From NCBI GenBank assembly GCA_020724465.1, contig DYGX01000011.1:101262-165261 (forward strand): a stretch of DNA of 64,000 bases, given 5' to 3'. This document shows, piece after piece, positions 46,663-54,999 of the stretch (positions within the stretch are counted from its first letter, which is position 1; each line of letters opens with the position of its first letter). Source of the DNA: Thermoflexus sp. (GTDB lineage: Bacteria; Chloroflexota; Anaerolineae; Aggregatilineales; Aggregatilineaceae). The notes beneath the pieces are model-generated. The model had not been told where the DNA came from, ran no database searches, and saw only the letters and a list, made by a program, of their open reading frames with translations. The translations under genes were made by a program, and so were the position numbers.

Positions 46663-47571
46663 ATGACGTACACGTTTCGCGTCGCAAACGCGCCCTGCTC
46701 GTGGGGCGTGCTGGAGTTCGACCTGGAAGGCGAGGCCGCCAGTTACGAGCAGGTGCTGGACGAAATTGCCGAGACCGGCTATGCCGGCACGGAGCTTGGG
46801 GACTGGGGCTTTATGCCGACCGATCCCGCCACGCTGCGCGCCGAGCTTGACCGGCGCGGCCTGGCGCTGCTGGCGGCGTTTGTGCCCGTGGCGCTGTCGC
46901 AGGCGGACCAGCACGCCGCAGGCGAAGAAGTTGCCGTCCGGACGGCGCGCCTGCTGGCCGACACCGCCGGGCCGGAGTGTTTCATTGTGCTGGCGGATGA
47001 TAACGGCAAGGTTCCGCTGCGCACGCAGAACGCCGGGCGCGTCACCCCCGAGATGGGCCTGAGCGACGCCCAATGGCAGGTGTTCGCCGAGGGCGTCAAT
47101 CGCATCGCGCGGGCCGTCAAAGAGCAGACCGGCCTGCGGACGGTCTTCCACCACCACTGCGCGGGGTATGTCGAGACTCCGGCAGAGATCGACCGGCTGA
47201 TGGCGCTGACCGACCCGTCGCTGGTTGGGCTGGTGTGCGACACCGGTCACGCCATGTTCGGCGGCGGCGACCCGCTGGAACTGCTGCGCCGCTATCCGGA
47301 GCGCATCTGGCACGTTCATTTCAAAGACTTCGATCCGGCGGTGGCCGGGCGGGCCAAAGCGGAGAACTGGGATTACTTCGGCGCGGTGCGGCACGGCGTG
47401 TTTTGCGAACTGGGCAAGGGCGCGGTTGATTTTCCGGCGGTGGCCGCAGAGATGGCGAAGATCGGCTACAACGGCTGGATCGTGGTCGAGCAGGATGTGC
47501 TGCCGTCGATGGGCCAGCCGAAGGAAAGCGCCCGCCGCAACCGCGAATATCTGCGCAGCATTGGCATCTAG
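46663..47571 (+). CDS. iolE: Myo-inosose-2 dehydratase
   Basis: Dehydrates 2-keto-myo-inositol to the diketone used by IolD. A xylose-isomerase-like TIM barrel of 302 residues: [13 protein letters not shown] (family N-terminus), [57 protein letters not shown] and [14 protein letters not shown], giving the E, D, H and E metal ligands. ATG 46663 is 40 bases after iolD; GCGGAGAG precedes it. Confidence 0.95.
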   Translation: MTYTFRVANAPCSWGVLEFDLEGEAASYEQVLDEIAETGYAGTELGDWGFMPTDPATLRAELDRRGLALLAAFVPVALSQADQHAAGEEVAVRTARLLADTAGPECFIVLADDNGKVPLRTQNAGRVTPEMGLSDAQWQVFAEGVNRIARAVKEQTGLRTVFHHHCAGYVETPAEIDRLMALTDPSLVGLVCDTGHAMFGGGDPLELLRRYPERIWHVHFKDFDPAVAGRAKAENWDYFGAVRHGVFCELGKGAVDFPAVAAEMAKIGYNGWIVVEQDVLPSMGQPKESARRNREYLRSIGI

Positions 47572-47615
47572 GAGACTTTCACCCCGAGAGGGGCTGCAGA
47601 GGGCAGGTGGTTGAT

Positions 47616-48623
47616 ATGACCGTCAATCTTGGCGTGATCGGCGCCGGGCGGATCGGCAAGGTTCATGCGGAGAATCTCGTCTATCGCATTCCTGAGGCGC
47701 GCGTGACGGCGATCGCGGATGTGCGCCTGGATGTGGCGCGGTCGCTTGCCAGCACGCTGAATATCCCGCTGGTGACGGCGGACTACCGGGACGTGCTCGC
47801 CAGCCCGGACGTTGACGCGGTGCTGGTCTGCTCGTCGACCGACACGCACAGCGAAATCATTGAAGCGGCGGCGCGCGCCGGCAAGCATATCTTTGCCGAG
47901 AAGCCGATCGATCTGGACCTAGCAATCATCGACCGCGTGCTGGCTGCCGTGGCGCAGGCGGGTGTGAAGTTCTTTGTCGGGTTCAACCGGCGCTTCGACC
48001 CCACCTACGCCCGCGTTCACGAGGCAATCCACAGCGGCATGCTGGGCGAGGTCCATCTGCTGCACATCATCAGCCGCGATCCCTCGCCGCCGCCGATTGA
48101 GTATGTCAGGGTTTCCGGCGGCATCTTTGTGGACATGATGATCCACGACTTCGATATGGCGCGCTTTCTGGTGGGCAGCGAGGTTGAAGAAGTCTACACC
48201 CGCGCCGCGGTGCGTATCGATCCACGCATCGGCGAGGCAGGCGATGTCGATACCGCCGTGGTCATGCTGACCTTTGCCAACGGCGTGATCGGGACGATCG
48301 ACAACAGCCGGCAGGCTGTCTATGGCTACGACCAGCGCGTGGAAGTGTTGGGCAGCAAGGGCGCGGCCTCGACCGGCAACGTCTATCCCAACCAGGTGAC
48401 GTTCAGCACAGCGTCGAGCATTTGCCGCGACCTGCCGCTGAATTTCTTTATGGAACGCTACACCGAGAGCTACGAGCGCGAAATGCGCGCTTTCGTCAAG
48501 TCGATCGTCGAAGACACACCGCCGCCGGTCGGGCCGTCCGATGGGCGCATCCCGGTTGTCATGGCGCTGGCGGCAAAGAAGTCGCTGCTCGAAGGGCGTC
48601 CGGTCAAGCTCAGCGAGATTTAG
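47616..48623 (+). CDS. iolG: Inositol 2-dehydrogenase
   Basis: NAD-dependent oxidation of myo-inositol to 2-keto-myo-inositol, the first catabolic step. Gfo/Idh/MocA family, 335 residues: LGVIGAGRIGKVHAENLV nucleotide-binding loop, CSSTDTHSEIIEAAARAGKHIFAEKPID with the catalytic-motif lysine, GFNRRFDPTYARVH, and GGIFVDMMIHDFDMARFLVG with the conserved Asp and His. GTG 47607 is an alternative start. Last catabolic gene; a hairpin and the transporter genes follow. Confidence 0.92.
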   Translation: MTVNLGVIGAGRIGKVHAENLVYRIPEARVTAIADVRLDVARSLASTLNIPLVTADYRDVLASPDVDAVLVCSSTDTHSEIIEAAARAGKHIFAEKPIDLDLAIIDRVLAAVAQAGVKFFVGFNRRFDPTYARVHEAIHSGMLGEVHLLHIISRDPSPPPIEYVRVSGGIFVDMMIHDFDMARFLVGSEVEEVYTRAAVRIDPRIGEAGDVDTAVVMLTFANGVIGTIDNSRQAVYGYDQRVEVLGSKGAASTGNVYPNQVTFSTASSICRDLPLNFFMERYTESYEREMRAFVKSIVEDTPPPVGPSDGRIPVVMALAAKKSLLEGRPVKLSEI

Positions 48624-48638
48624 CATCGCGCGTCGCAA

Positions 48639-48675
48639 GGTGGGGAAACCGCCTCCGTGCCGCGGTTTCCCCACC
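48639..48675 (+). other. Perfect hairpin between iolG and the transporter genes
   Basis: GGTGGGGAAACCGC (48639-48652) pairs perfectly with GCGGTTTCCCCACC (48662-48675), 9-base loop. No T run follows, so it may reduce or process the transcript rather than end it. The gap to 48847 otherwise contains CATAAT at 48706, a possible weak -10, and the ribosome site AAAAAGGAG. Confidence 0.6.
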
Positions 48676-48847
48676 GGCTGACCGGGGCCGACAGCGCGAG
48701 CCTGGCATAATAGACGTTCAGGCGCGAGAACGGCGTTCGACAGGCGTGACCCGCTTCTGAACGGTTCCGTTTTTCGCTGTTGAACCGGTGCGCTGCGCCG
48801 GAGATACAGAAGATAGGCAGAGTATTTGAGTAAAAAGGAGCTGTCAC

Positions 48848-50197
48848 ATGCAAGCACGTCGTATTCTCCCCCTGTTACTGGTCACCGCGTTGATTCTGTC
48901 CCTCGCGCCGCTTTCAGCGGCACTCGCGCAGGAAACGGTCACAATCCGGATCCGCTGCAAGTCCACACCACCGACCGAAGACTGGCGCTGCAATAATTTT
49001 GCCGAGGTTGAGGAAGAAGTTGAGGCTGCTCTGGGCATCGACCTGAACCTGGTGCTAATCCAGGACAACGCCGCCTGGGGCGACTATAAGCAGGAATTCC
49101 AGCTTTCGGCGGAAGCCGGCCAGGCGGTGGATATCATCCTGTCCGGCCACGAAGACATCGGCGCCTGGTCGGCAGCCGGGTTCATCATCCCGCTGGACGA
49201 TCTGATCCCGAACTATCCGGAGTTCGAGGATGTCGTCCCCAGCCTGTGGGAGTCGATGAAAGGGCCAGACGGCAAGATTTACGGCATTCCGCAGGACGCC
49301 GAGGCGCGCCCGATGTATTTCAGCAAGCTGCTTTTGAGCGACCTGGGCTGGAGTGATGAGGAGATCGAGGCGCTGCCGGAGCGTATCGCCAGCGGTGAGT
49401 TCACCATGGCCGATCTGTTCGACGTGGCCGAGCAAGCTGTCGAAGAAGGCGTCGTCGAAGAGGGCTATGGCTTCTGGCACCGCCCGGTGAATGGCGGCGA
49501 CTTCCTGTATTTCTACTACGGGATGGGCGGCGAAGTCCTTGACGAGAATGGTGCGCTTGTTTTCGATCAGGATGCCGCGCTGAAGGTCTTCCAGATGCTC
49601 GAAGAGGCGCGCAACCGCGGCATCATGAACGGCTCGCATCTGGGGATCGAGTGGCCGGACTGGCACACGACGGTCGCGCCGGGCGAGCGGGTTCTGTTCG
49701 CTGCCGGTGGTACCTGGTTTTGGGGAGACTGGGCGGTGAACTATGTCGCGGATCGCGGCGGCGAGGAGTATCTGTGGGAGAACATCGGCTTCGCGCTGAT
49801 CCCGGCGATGGAGACCGGCCGGCCGATTACCCTTACTCATCCGCTGGCGTACATGGTCAGCTCCAGCAGCCAGCATCCGGACGTGGCGATGGCGCTGATC
49901 GCGGCGATCACCACGCCCGAAGCCAACAACCGCCACGCCATCGGGAGCGCTCACCTGGGCATCCTCAACGCGCAGCTTGAGTCGCCGGATTATCAGGCGA
50001 GCGAGTTCCTGGCTAAGGCTCACCCGATGCTTGACTTCACGACGTTCTTGCCGAATCACCCGAGCTGGGGCGCCTGGTCTGAGGCGTACTGGACCGGGAT
50101 CGAAGCCGTCGAGAGCGGCGAGCTGACCGCTGAAGCGGCGCTGGCCGTGGTTGTGGACCGGCTCCAGAATGAGGTGCCTGGGATCACCATCCGCTAG
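48848..50197 (+). CDS. Extracellular sugar-binding protein of an ABC transporter (MalE-like)
   Basis: Captures a carbohydrate, plausibly inositol or a derivative given the adjoining iol genes, for import by the three genes downstream. 449 residues with a signal peptide (LLVTALILSLAPLSAALAQ) but no clear lipobox cysteine. The mature part has the layout of family 1 solute-binding proteins: AEAGQAVDIILSGHEDIGAWSAAGFIIPLDDLI, YGIPQDAEARPMYFSKLLL, YLVSSSSQHPDVAMALI-like region and C-terminal LAVVVDRLQNEVPG. AAAAAGGAG precedes the ATG. Substrate is inferred from context only. Confidence 0.88.
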   Translation: MQARRILPLLLVTALILSLAPLSAALAQETVTIRIRCKSTPPTEDWRCNNFAEVEEEVEAALGIDLNLVLIQDNAAWGDYKQEFQLSAEAGQAVDIILSGHEDIGAWSAAGFIIPLDDLIPNYPEFEDVVPSLWESMKGPDGKIYGIPQDAEARPMYFSKLLLSDLGWSDEEIEALPERIASGEFTMADLFDVAEQAVEEGVVEEGYGFWHRPVNGGDFLYFYYGMGGEVLDENGALVFDQDAALKVFQMLEEARNRGIMNGSHLGIEWPDWHTTVAPGERVLFAAGGTWFWGDWAVNYVADRGGEEYLWENIGFALIPAMETGRPITLTHPLAYMVSSSSQHPDVAMALIAAITTPEANNRHAIGSAHLGILNAQLESPDYQASEFLAKAHPMLDFTTFLPNHPSWGAWSEAYWTGIEAVESGELTAEAALAVVVDRLQNEVPGITIR

Positions 50198-50237
50198 GCT
50201 TTCGCGCACTCCGTCAACTGCGCGGACGCTGTCATGC

Positions 50238-50264
50238 CGGGCCGGGGGCGTCCAGCCCTCGGCC
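50238..50264 (+). other. Hairpin between binding-protein and permease genes
   Basis: GGGCCGGGGGC (50238-50248) pairs with GCCCTCGGCCC (50254-50264), including one G-U pair, around a 5-base loop. A stem at this position commonly stabilises the binding-protein mRNA so that it outnumbers the permeases. The rest of 50198-50353 shows nothing else. Confidence 0.55.
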
Positions 50265-50353
50265 CTTCGACGATCACCGGATCGGCGGCAGTGCGCGCTT
50301 GCCGTGTGCCTGACCGCGCGATCAAGCCACCGCAGATAGGAGCCTGATCGGAC

Positions 50354-51421
50354 ATGGCAAACCAGCGATCCGTTGTACAAGATGCCGGCCTGGCTGGCGA
50401 GCAGGGCACGGCTGTTCTGGCGCGCAGCCGGCGCCGGACGCTGCGCGCGCAGCTCACGGCCTATGGGTTTCTGGCGCCCGCCGGAATCCTGGTCATCCTG
50501 TTCTTCTTCATTCCGATGCTCCTGATCTTGTTCCTGAGCATCACCAATCTGTCGACCACCAACTTCACGACGGACATCGTCCGGATGCTGCGCTCGGATC
50601 TCGATATTGATCTGGTCTCGTTCCGTTTCGTGACCGACCAGCCAGCGTACATTGTGGGGTTCGACAATTTTGAGCGCATGTTCCGCGACGAGTTCGCGCC
50701 CAAGATCCTGTTCAACACGCTTTTTTACGTCTTCTGTACGCTGGCGTTTTTCAACGTCGGGCTGGCGCTGGTGATCTCGCTGCTGACCACGCACATCGAC
50801 CGGCGCGCCGGGTTCTTTTTCCGCGCGTTGTGGATTCTCCCGCGCATCACCTCGCCCGCCGTGTATGTGCTGATGTGGCGGCGGATCATTGCCGCGGCGC
50901 CGTTCGGAATCCTCAACCAGTTCAACGAGCTGGCGGGCCGCTCGGAGGTGAATTACTACCAGGACCACCCCTGGGTCTTCGTGATCCTGGTGAACGGGTT
51001 CATCGGCGCATCGTTCGGCATGATCATCTTTACATCCGCGATTGAGTCAATTCCCAAGGACCTGCTCAATGCCTCGCTGGTCGATGGCTCGTCCGTCTTC
51101 CAGCGTATCCGGTACGTGATCCTGCCGCTGCTGCGCTGGCCGCTGTTGTTCGTCGTGACGTACCAGACTCTTTCGCTGCTCACCTCGTTCGAGTACATCC
51201 TGCTGCTCACAGGAGGCGGTCCTGGGTTGTACCAGACTGAGGTGTGGTCGTTGACCGCTTATAACCGCGCGCTGAACACGTATTTCGCCAACGCGCAGTG
51301 GGGCTATGGCTCCGCGTTTGCGGTGGTGCTGGTGATCATCGGCGTTGTCATGGCTATTGTGTACATGCGCGCGTTCCGCTTCAACGAGCTGGTGGCCGAG
51401 CCAAAGATCGAGGTGCTGTGA
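50354..51421 (+). CDS. Sugar ABC transporter permease, MalF-like
   Basis: Membrane subunit of the importer. 355 residues with six main hydrophobic helices (GFLAPAGILVILFFFIPMLLILFLSI; LFNTLFYVFCTLAFFNVGLALVISLL; and others). The EAA loop is AIESIPKDLLNASLVDGSSVFQRIRYVILPLLRWP, followed by LLTGGGPG typical of MalF-like permeases. A roughly 60-residue loop between helix 1 and helix 2 (MLRSDLDIDLVSFRF) is longer than in minimal family members. Its TGA overlaps the ATG of the second permease by one base. Confidence 0.92.
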   Translation: MANQRSVVQDAGLAGEQGTAVLARSRRRTLRAQLTAYGFLAPAGILVILFFFIPMLLILFLSITNLSTTNFTTDIVRMLRSDLDIDLVSFRFVTDQPAYIVGFDNFERMFRDEFAPKILFNTLFYVFCTLAFFNVGLALVISLLTTHIDRRAGFFFRALWILPRITSPAVYVLMWRRIIAAAPFGILNQFNELAGRSEVNYYQDHPWVFVILVNGFIGASFGMIIFTSAIESIPKDLLNASLVDGSSVFQRIRYVILPLLRWPLLFVVTYQTLSLLTSFEYILLLTGGGPGLYQTEVWSLTAYNRALNTYFANAQWGYGSAFAVVLVIIGVVMAIVYMRAFRFNELVAEPKIEVL

Positions 51422-53028
51422 TGGCGACGGCGACTCCTCAACACGAGCCGTACATGGGTTCCCCAGCCGACGACCTAGCGTTCGAACGCATCAGCACCGG
51501 CGAGCTGGTGTTCCAGGCCGTCTACAGCGCCCTGGTCACGGTGATGCTGCTGGAGATCGGCGTGATTGTATTTCGGGTGCTGGAGCCGCTGGTGCATCAC
51601 GCGCCGGCGCTGTTCGGGTCCGGCGCGACCATCGACGAGACGTTCACCCGCACGATCGGCAACGCGCTGATGACGCTCGCGCCGTTCCTGGCTTACGCGG
51701 TGGCCGGGCACAAGATGAAGCCGCTGGCGTCGGTCAACCGGGCGCGCGCTTTGGGCGCGGCGCTTGCGGCGGCGGCGATTGTGTTCGTGCTGGTGACCAT
51801 GGGCCAGTACGTCTTTCGGATCGGCCCCTTTGCCGAGCGCCCGTCGCTGGAGATGACTCTGCGCCAGACCGATGCCGGCATTCTGGTTGAGGAAGTTGTG
51901 TCTGGTGGGACGGCTGACCGCGCCGGGATCCGCCCTGGGGACCGGATCACCGCTATTCGCCGCGTCGAAGTGACGCTGGCCGAGTTGAACACAGCGGTCC
52001 GGCAGTCGAAGGTGGGCGATGTGATCCGGCTGCGGGTCGAGCGCGGCGACGAGGAAGAGCAGTTCCCGGTTGAGGTCGCAGCGACGATGGAGATCCGCCC
52101 GGCGGCGCTGGTGGCCGGGTTGGTGATCGCCCTGCTGTTTGCGGCGGTGGCGGTGTTCTGGCCAGGCGGTTGGACGCCCTATGCGCTGTTGATCGCGATC
52201 ATGCTTCCGCTGGCGGTCGGGTACCTGTGGCTGATCATCGCCACCTTCTCCTTCCGCACCGAAGGGCTGTTGCCGGTGAACGCTCAGGGCGAAGTGGGCG
52301 GGCTGACACTGCGCAACTGGGAGTTTTTGTGGCGCGAGGCGACCGGGTCCAATCCCAGTATCTGGCGCGTCACGCTGAACACGCTGGTCATCGCGACCGC
52401 GATGATGGCGATCGTGCTGCTGGTGTCGTCGATGGCAGGCTATGCGCTGTCGCGCATGAACTTTCCGGGGCGGCGCACGTTTCTGTCGCTGACGCTGATC
52501 CTGCACGGGTTCCCGGCGGTGACGCTGCTGATCGCCATCTTCTTCGTGCTGCGCAACATCGGGAACATACCGGTTCTGGGCGACTACTTCGGCTTCAACA
52601 CGCGCGGCGGGATCGCGCTGGTGATGGTGGCGTTTGAGCTGCCGCTCGGCGTGTGGCTGATGAAGGGCTTCTTCGACGGCATCCCGTGGGATATCGAGCG
52701 ATCGGCTCTGATCGACGGCGCGTCGCGCTGGCGCACCTTTTATGAGATCCTGCTGCCACAGATTCGCCCGGGGCTGCTGGCGTTGGGGATATTCGCGTTC
52801 ATTTCCGGCTGGGGTGCCTACCTGATCCCGCAGACGTACAGCATTGGGACCAAGACCGCGACGCTGGCGGTCTACATCAACCAGCTTACTTCGGACACGG
52901 CGCCGGTGAACTGGAATGAGATCGCGGCCGTCGGCCTGTTTCAGATGCTGCCCGTGTTCTTGCTCTTCATCTTCGCGCAAGAGTATCTGCTGAACATCTA
53001 CGCGGGTGGCACGAAAGGTAGCTCATAG
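51421..53028 (+). CDS. Sugar ABC transporter permease (MalG-like) with inserted PDZ domain
   Basis: Second channel subunit with an unusual architecture. Residues 1-135 contain about three extra hydrophobic segments (VYSALVTVMLLEIGVIVFRVL, TLAPFLAYAVAG, LGAALAAAAIVFVLVTMGQYVF). A PDZ domain follows at about 151-219: DAGILVEEVVSGGTADRAGIRPGDRITAIR, then the beta strand VIRLRVERGDEEEQFPVEV. Two helices (228-247, 253-275) and a standard MalG-type permease come next, with EAA loop GIPWDIERSALIDGASRWRTFYEILLPQIRPG (about 420-450) and C-terminal QEYLLNIYAGGTKGS. Typical MalG proteins are about 280-300 residues; this one has 535. The PDZ domain would lie between helices; its side of the membrane cannot be decided. 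Start overlaps the previous stop (TGATG). Confidence 0.9.
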   Translation: MATATPQHEPYMGSPADDLAFERISTGELVFQAVYSALVTVMLLEIGVIVFRVLEPLVHHAPALFGSGATIDETFTRTIGNALMTLAPFLAYAVAGHKMKPLASVNRARALGAALAAAAIVFVLVTMGQYVFRIGPFAERPSLEMTLRQTDAGILVEEVVSGGTADRAGIRPGDRITAIRRVEVTLAELNTAVRQSKVGDVIRLRVERGDEEEQFPVEVAATMEIRPAALVAGLVIALLFAAVAVFWPGGWTPYALLIAIMLPLAVGYLWLIIATFSFRTEGLLPVNAQGEVGGLTLRNWEFLWREATGSNPSIWRVTLNTLVIATAMMAIVLLVSSMAGYALSRMNFPGRRTFLSLTLILHGFPAVTLLIAIFFVLRNIGNIPVLGDYFGFNTRGGIALVMVAFELPLGVWLMKGFFDGIPWDIERSALIDGASRWRTFYEILLPQIRPGLLALGIFAFISGWGAYLIPQTYSIGTKTATLAVYINQLTSDTAPVNWNEIAAVGLFQMLPVFLLFIFAQEYLLNIYAGGTKGSS

Positions 53029-53040
53029 GGAGACGGACCG

Positions 53041-54123
53041 ATGCGGATTGCGCTTGAACATCTGACCAAGAAATTTGGACACGTCGTCGGCGTTGAGGAT
53101 GTGAGTCTCGACATTCGCGATGGTGAGTTTGTGGCCTTTCTCGGCCCGTCCGGCTGTGGCAAGACGACCACCCTGCTGATGGTGGCGGGTATCTATCGCC
53201 CGACGGCGGGGATCATCCGCTTTGGGGACCGGGTGATGAACCAGGTTGCGCCCAAGGATCGCAACATCGGGATGGTTTTCCAGAGCTACGCGCTCTACCC
53301 GCACATGACGGTTTTCGGCAATATCGCGTACCCGCTGAAGCTGAAAAAAGTTCCCAAACAGGAACAGATCGCCCGTGTCCAGGCGGTGGCGGATAAGATG
53401 GGGATCGGCGATTTGCTCGATCGGCGGCCGGGCCAGCTTTCGGGCGGGCAGCAGCAGCGTGTCGCGCTCGGGCGCGCGCTGGTCAAGCAGCCGGATGTGC
53501 TGTTGTTCGACGAGCCGCTCAGCAACCTCGACGCGCGGCTGCGGCTGGTGATGCGCGCCGAGATCAAACATTTGCAGAAGGAGCTGGGCATCACGTCGAT
53601 TTACGTGACGCATGATCAGGTCGAAGCGATGACGATGGCGGATCGCATCGCGGTCATTCAGAACGGGCGGCTTCAGGCGTTCGACACGCCCGACGACCTG
53701 TACGACCGCCCGAAGACGCTGTTCATTGCGGGGTTCGTCGGCAACCCGCCGATGAACTTTGTGGATGTTGAGATCGAACAGGCTAACGGTGCGTATTATG
53801 CCGTCAGCCCTGCGCTGCGAGTCGAGGTGCCGCCGGATCGTGGAGCGGCGGCAGCGGCGCACGGCGGGCGCGTGGTGATGGGCATTCGCCCGGAGGATAT
53901 CACGATCGATCCTACAGGCGCGGTGCGCGGGCGCGTGTTTGTGGTCGAACCGCTTGGGCGGGATGACCTGCTCGACGTGGAGCTTGACGCCCACACGCGC
54001 CTGCACGTCCTGGCCGATCCGAAGCTGAAAGTCGGTGCGGGAGATCCCGTCTTGCTGAAACTGGACACGCAGAAGGTGCAGTTCTTCGACGCTGCAACAG
54101 AGCGATCGCTGCTGTGGCAGTAG
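53041..54123 (+). CDS. Sugar ABC transporter ATP-binding protein (MalK/UgpC type)
   Basis: ATPase for the importer. 360 residues: Walker A GPSGCGKTT at 35-43, Q-loop VFQSYALYPHMTV, signature LSGGQQQR at 133-140, Walker B VLLFDEP ending at 159, D-loop SNLD and H-loop H191. The C-terminal TOBE/OB-fold regulatory region (VVMGIRPEDITID, AVRGRVFVVEPLGRDDLLDVEL) is the MalK type. It completes a MalEFGK-like set and ends three bases before a convergent gene. Confidence 0.95.
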   Translation: MRIALEHLTKKFGHVVGVEDVSLDIRDGEFVAFLGPSGCGKTTTLLMVAGIYRPTAGIIRFGDRVMNQVAPKDRNIGMVFQSYALYPHMTVFGNIAYPLKLKKVPKQEQIARVQAVADKMGIGDLLDRRPGQLSGGQQQRVALGRALVKQPDVLLFDEPLSNLDARLRLVMRAEIKHLQKELGITSIYVTHDQVEAMTMADRIAVIQNGRLQAFDTPDDLYDRPKTLFIAGFVGNPPMNFVDVEIEQANGAYYAVSPALRVEVPPDRGAAAAAHGGRVVMGIRPEDITIDPTGAVRGRVFVVEPLGRDDLLDVELDAHTRLHVLADPKLKVGAGDPVLLKLDTQKVQFFDAATERSLLWQ

Positions 54124-54125
54124 AG

Positions 54126-54851
54126 CTATCCGGCGCGTTCGGCGTGAAGCCGCTCTACCCACCACGCCACCCGGCGCGGAATCCACTCGCACAGATACGG
54201 CCAGGGGACGAGATGTTCCGGGCCGATCTGGAATGTCTGCGCGAACTGGTAGGTTGGCTCAAAGGCGAAACGCGCCAGATACGCCTGCACATCGCGGTCG
54301 GCAGCGGGCGACTTGCTGTGAATGGCCGCCTCGAACAACGGCGTGATCCACACGCCGCCTCTGCCTGGCTGCAGACATTCGGCGCGCGTCTCTGCCCGGC
54401 GTACCTCGAACCAGTCTTCGGCGGGTGCCAGCGCGTGCTTGCCCGGCTCGGAGAGCAGCCGGACGTGTCCATCCTGGAGCGGGATCGCCTCGCCGGAGCG
54501 CATGGTGTGGTAGCCCCCATGCCAGCTCGCCTCGGCATTGACAACCTGGCCGGCAGCATCCAGGTAAACCCAGACGTGCTCCAACTCGTACAGGTGGCCG
54601 ATATCCCAATCCCACCAGATGGCGTATTCGACTGCCTGGGTTGCCGGCGTGTGGGCGTTTTCGCCCAGCAGGATCTGGCGCGGGAACGAGGGCGAGGGGC
54701 CGCTGGCGCGGAACACCGTGTAGCCGGCAGCGGCGGGCAGAAACGGCTCGCGGGTGTCGAAGCAGAGCAGCGGCGCGGCATGCGCAGCCAGCGCGCGATC
54801 GCCGTTGGCCGGCGCGGCGGCAAGCAGGCTTTCGATGGTTGGTTCTATCAT
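54126..54851 (-). CDS. Hypothetical protein, aromatic-rich
   Basis: I do not recognise this 241-residue protein. It has no signal peptide or membrane helix. It is rich in Trp, Tyr and His (YAIWWDWDIGHLYELEHVWVYLD, ASWHGGYHTMRSGE, EWIPRRVAWWVERL), which suggests a beta-sandwich binding a carbohydrate or similar ligand. The start at ATG 54851 has AAGGA about nine bases ahead. It is convergent with the transporter ATPase gene and divergent from the HAD fusion gene. Confidence 0.72.
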   Translation of the reverse strand: MIEPTIESLLAAAPANGDRALAAHAAPLLCFDTREPFLPAAAGYTVFRASGPSPSFPRQILLGENAHTPATQAVEYAIWWDWDIGHLYELEHVWVYLDAAGQVVNAEASWHGGYHTMRSGEAIPLQDGHVRLLSEPGKHALAPAEDWFEVRRAETRAECLQPGRGGVWITPLFEAAIHSKSPAADRDVQAYLARFAFEPTYQFAQTFQIGPEHLVPWPYLCEWIPRRVAWWVERLHAERAG

Positions 54852-54999
54852 GCAGGGCAATCCTTCGCACAGGGCGAGGCAGGTGAGAGGCAGACGCGTA
54901 GAACTCAGGCGATTATAACTCCAACGGTTGGCGCGGTGAAGAGGCCCGCGCCACTTTGGTGTCTGTGCGTGCGGGGTTTGTGGATGCGAAAGGAGGGAG

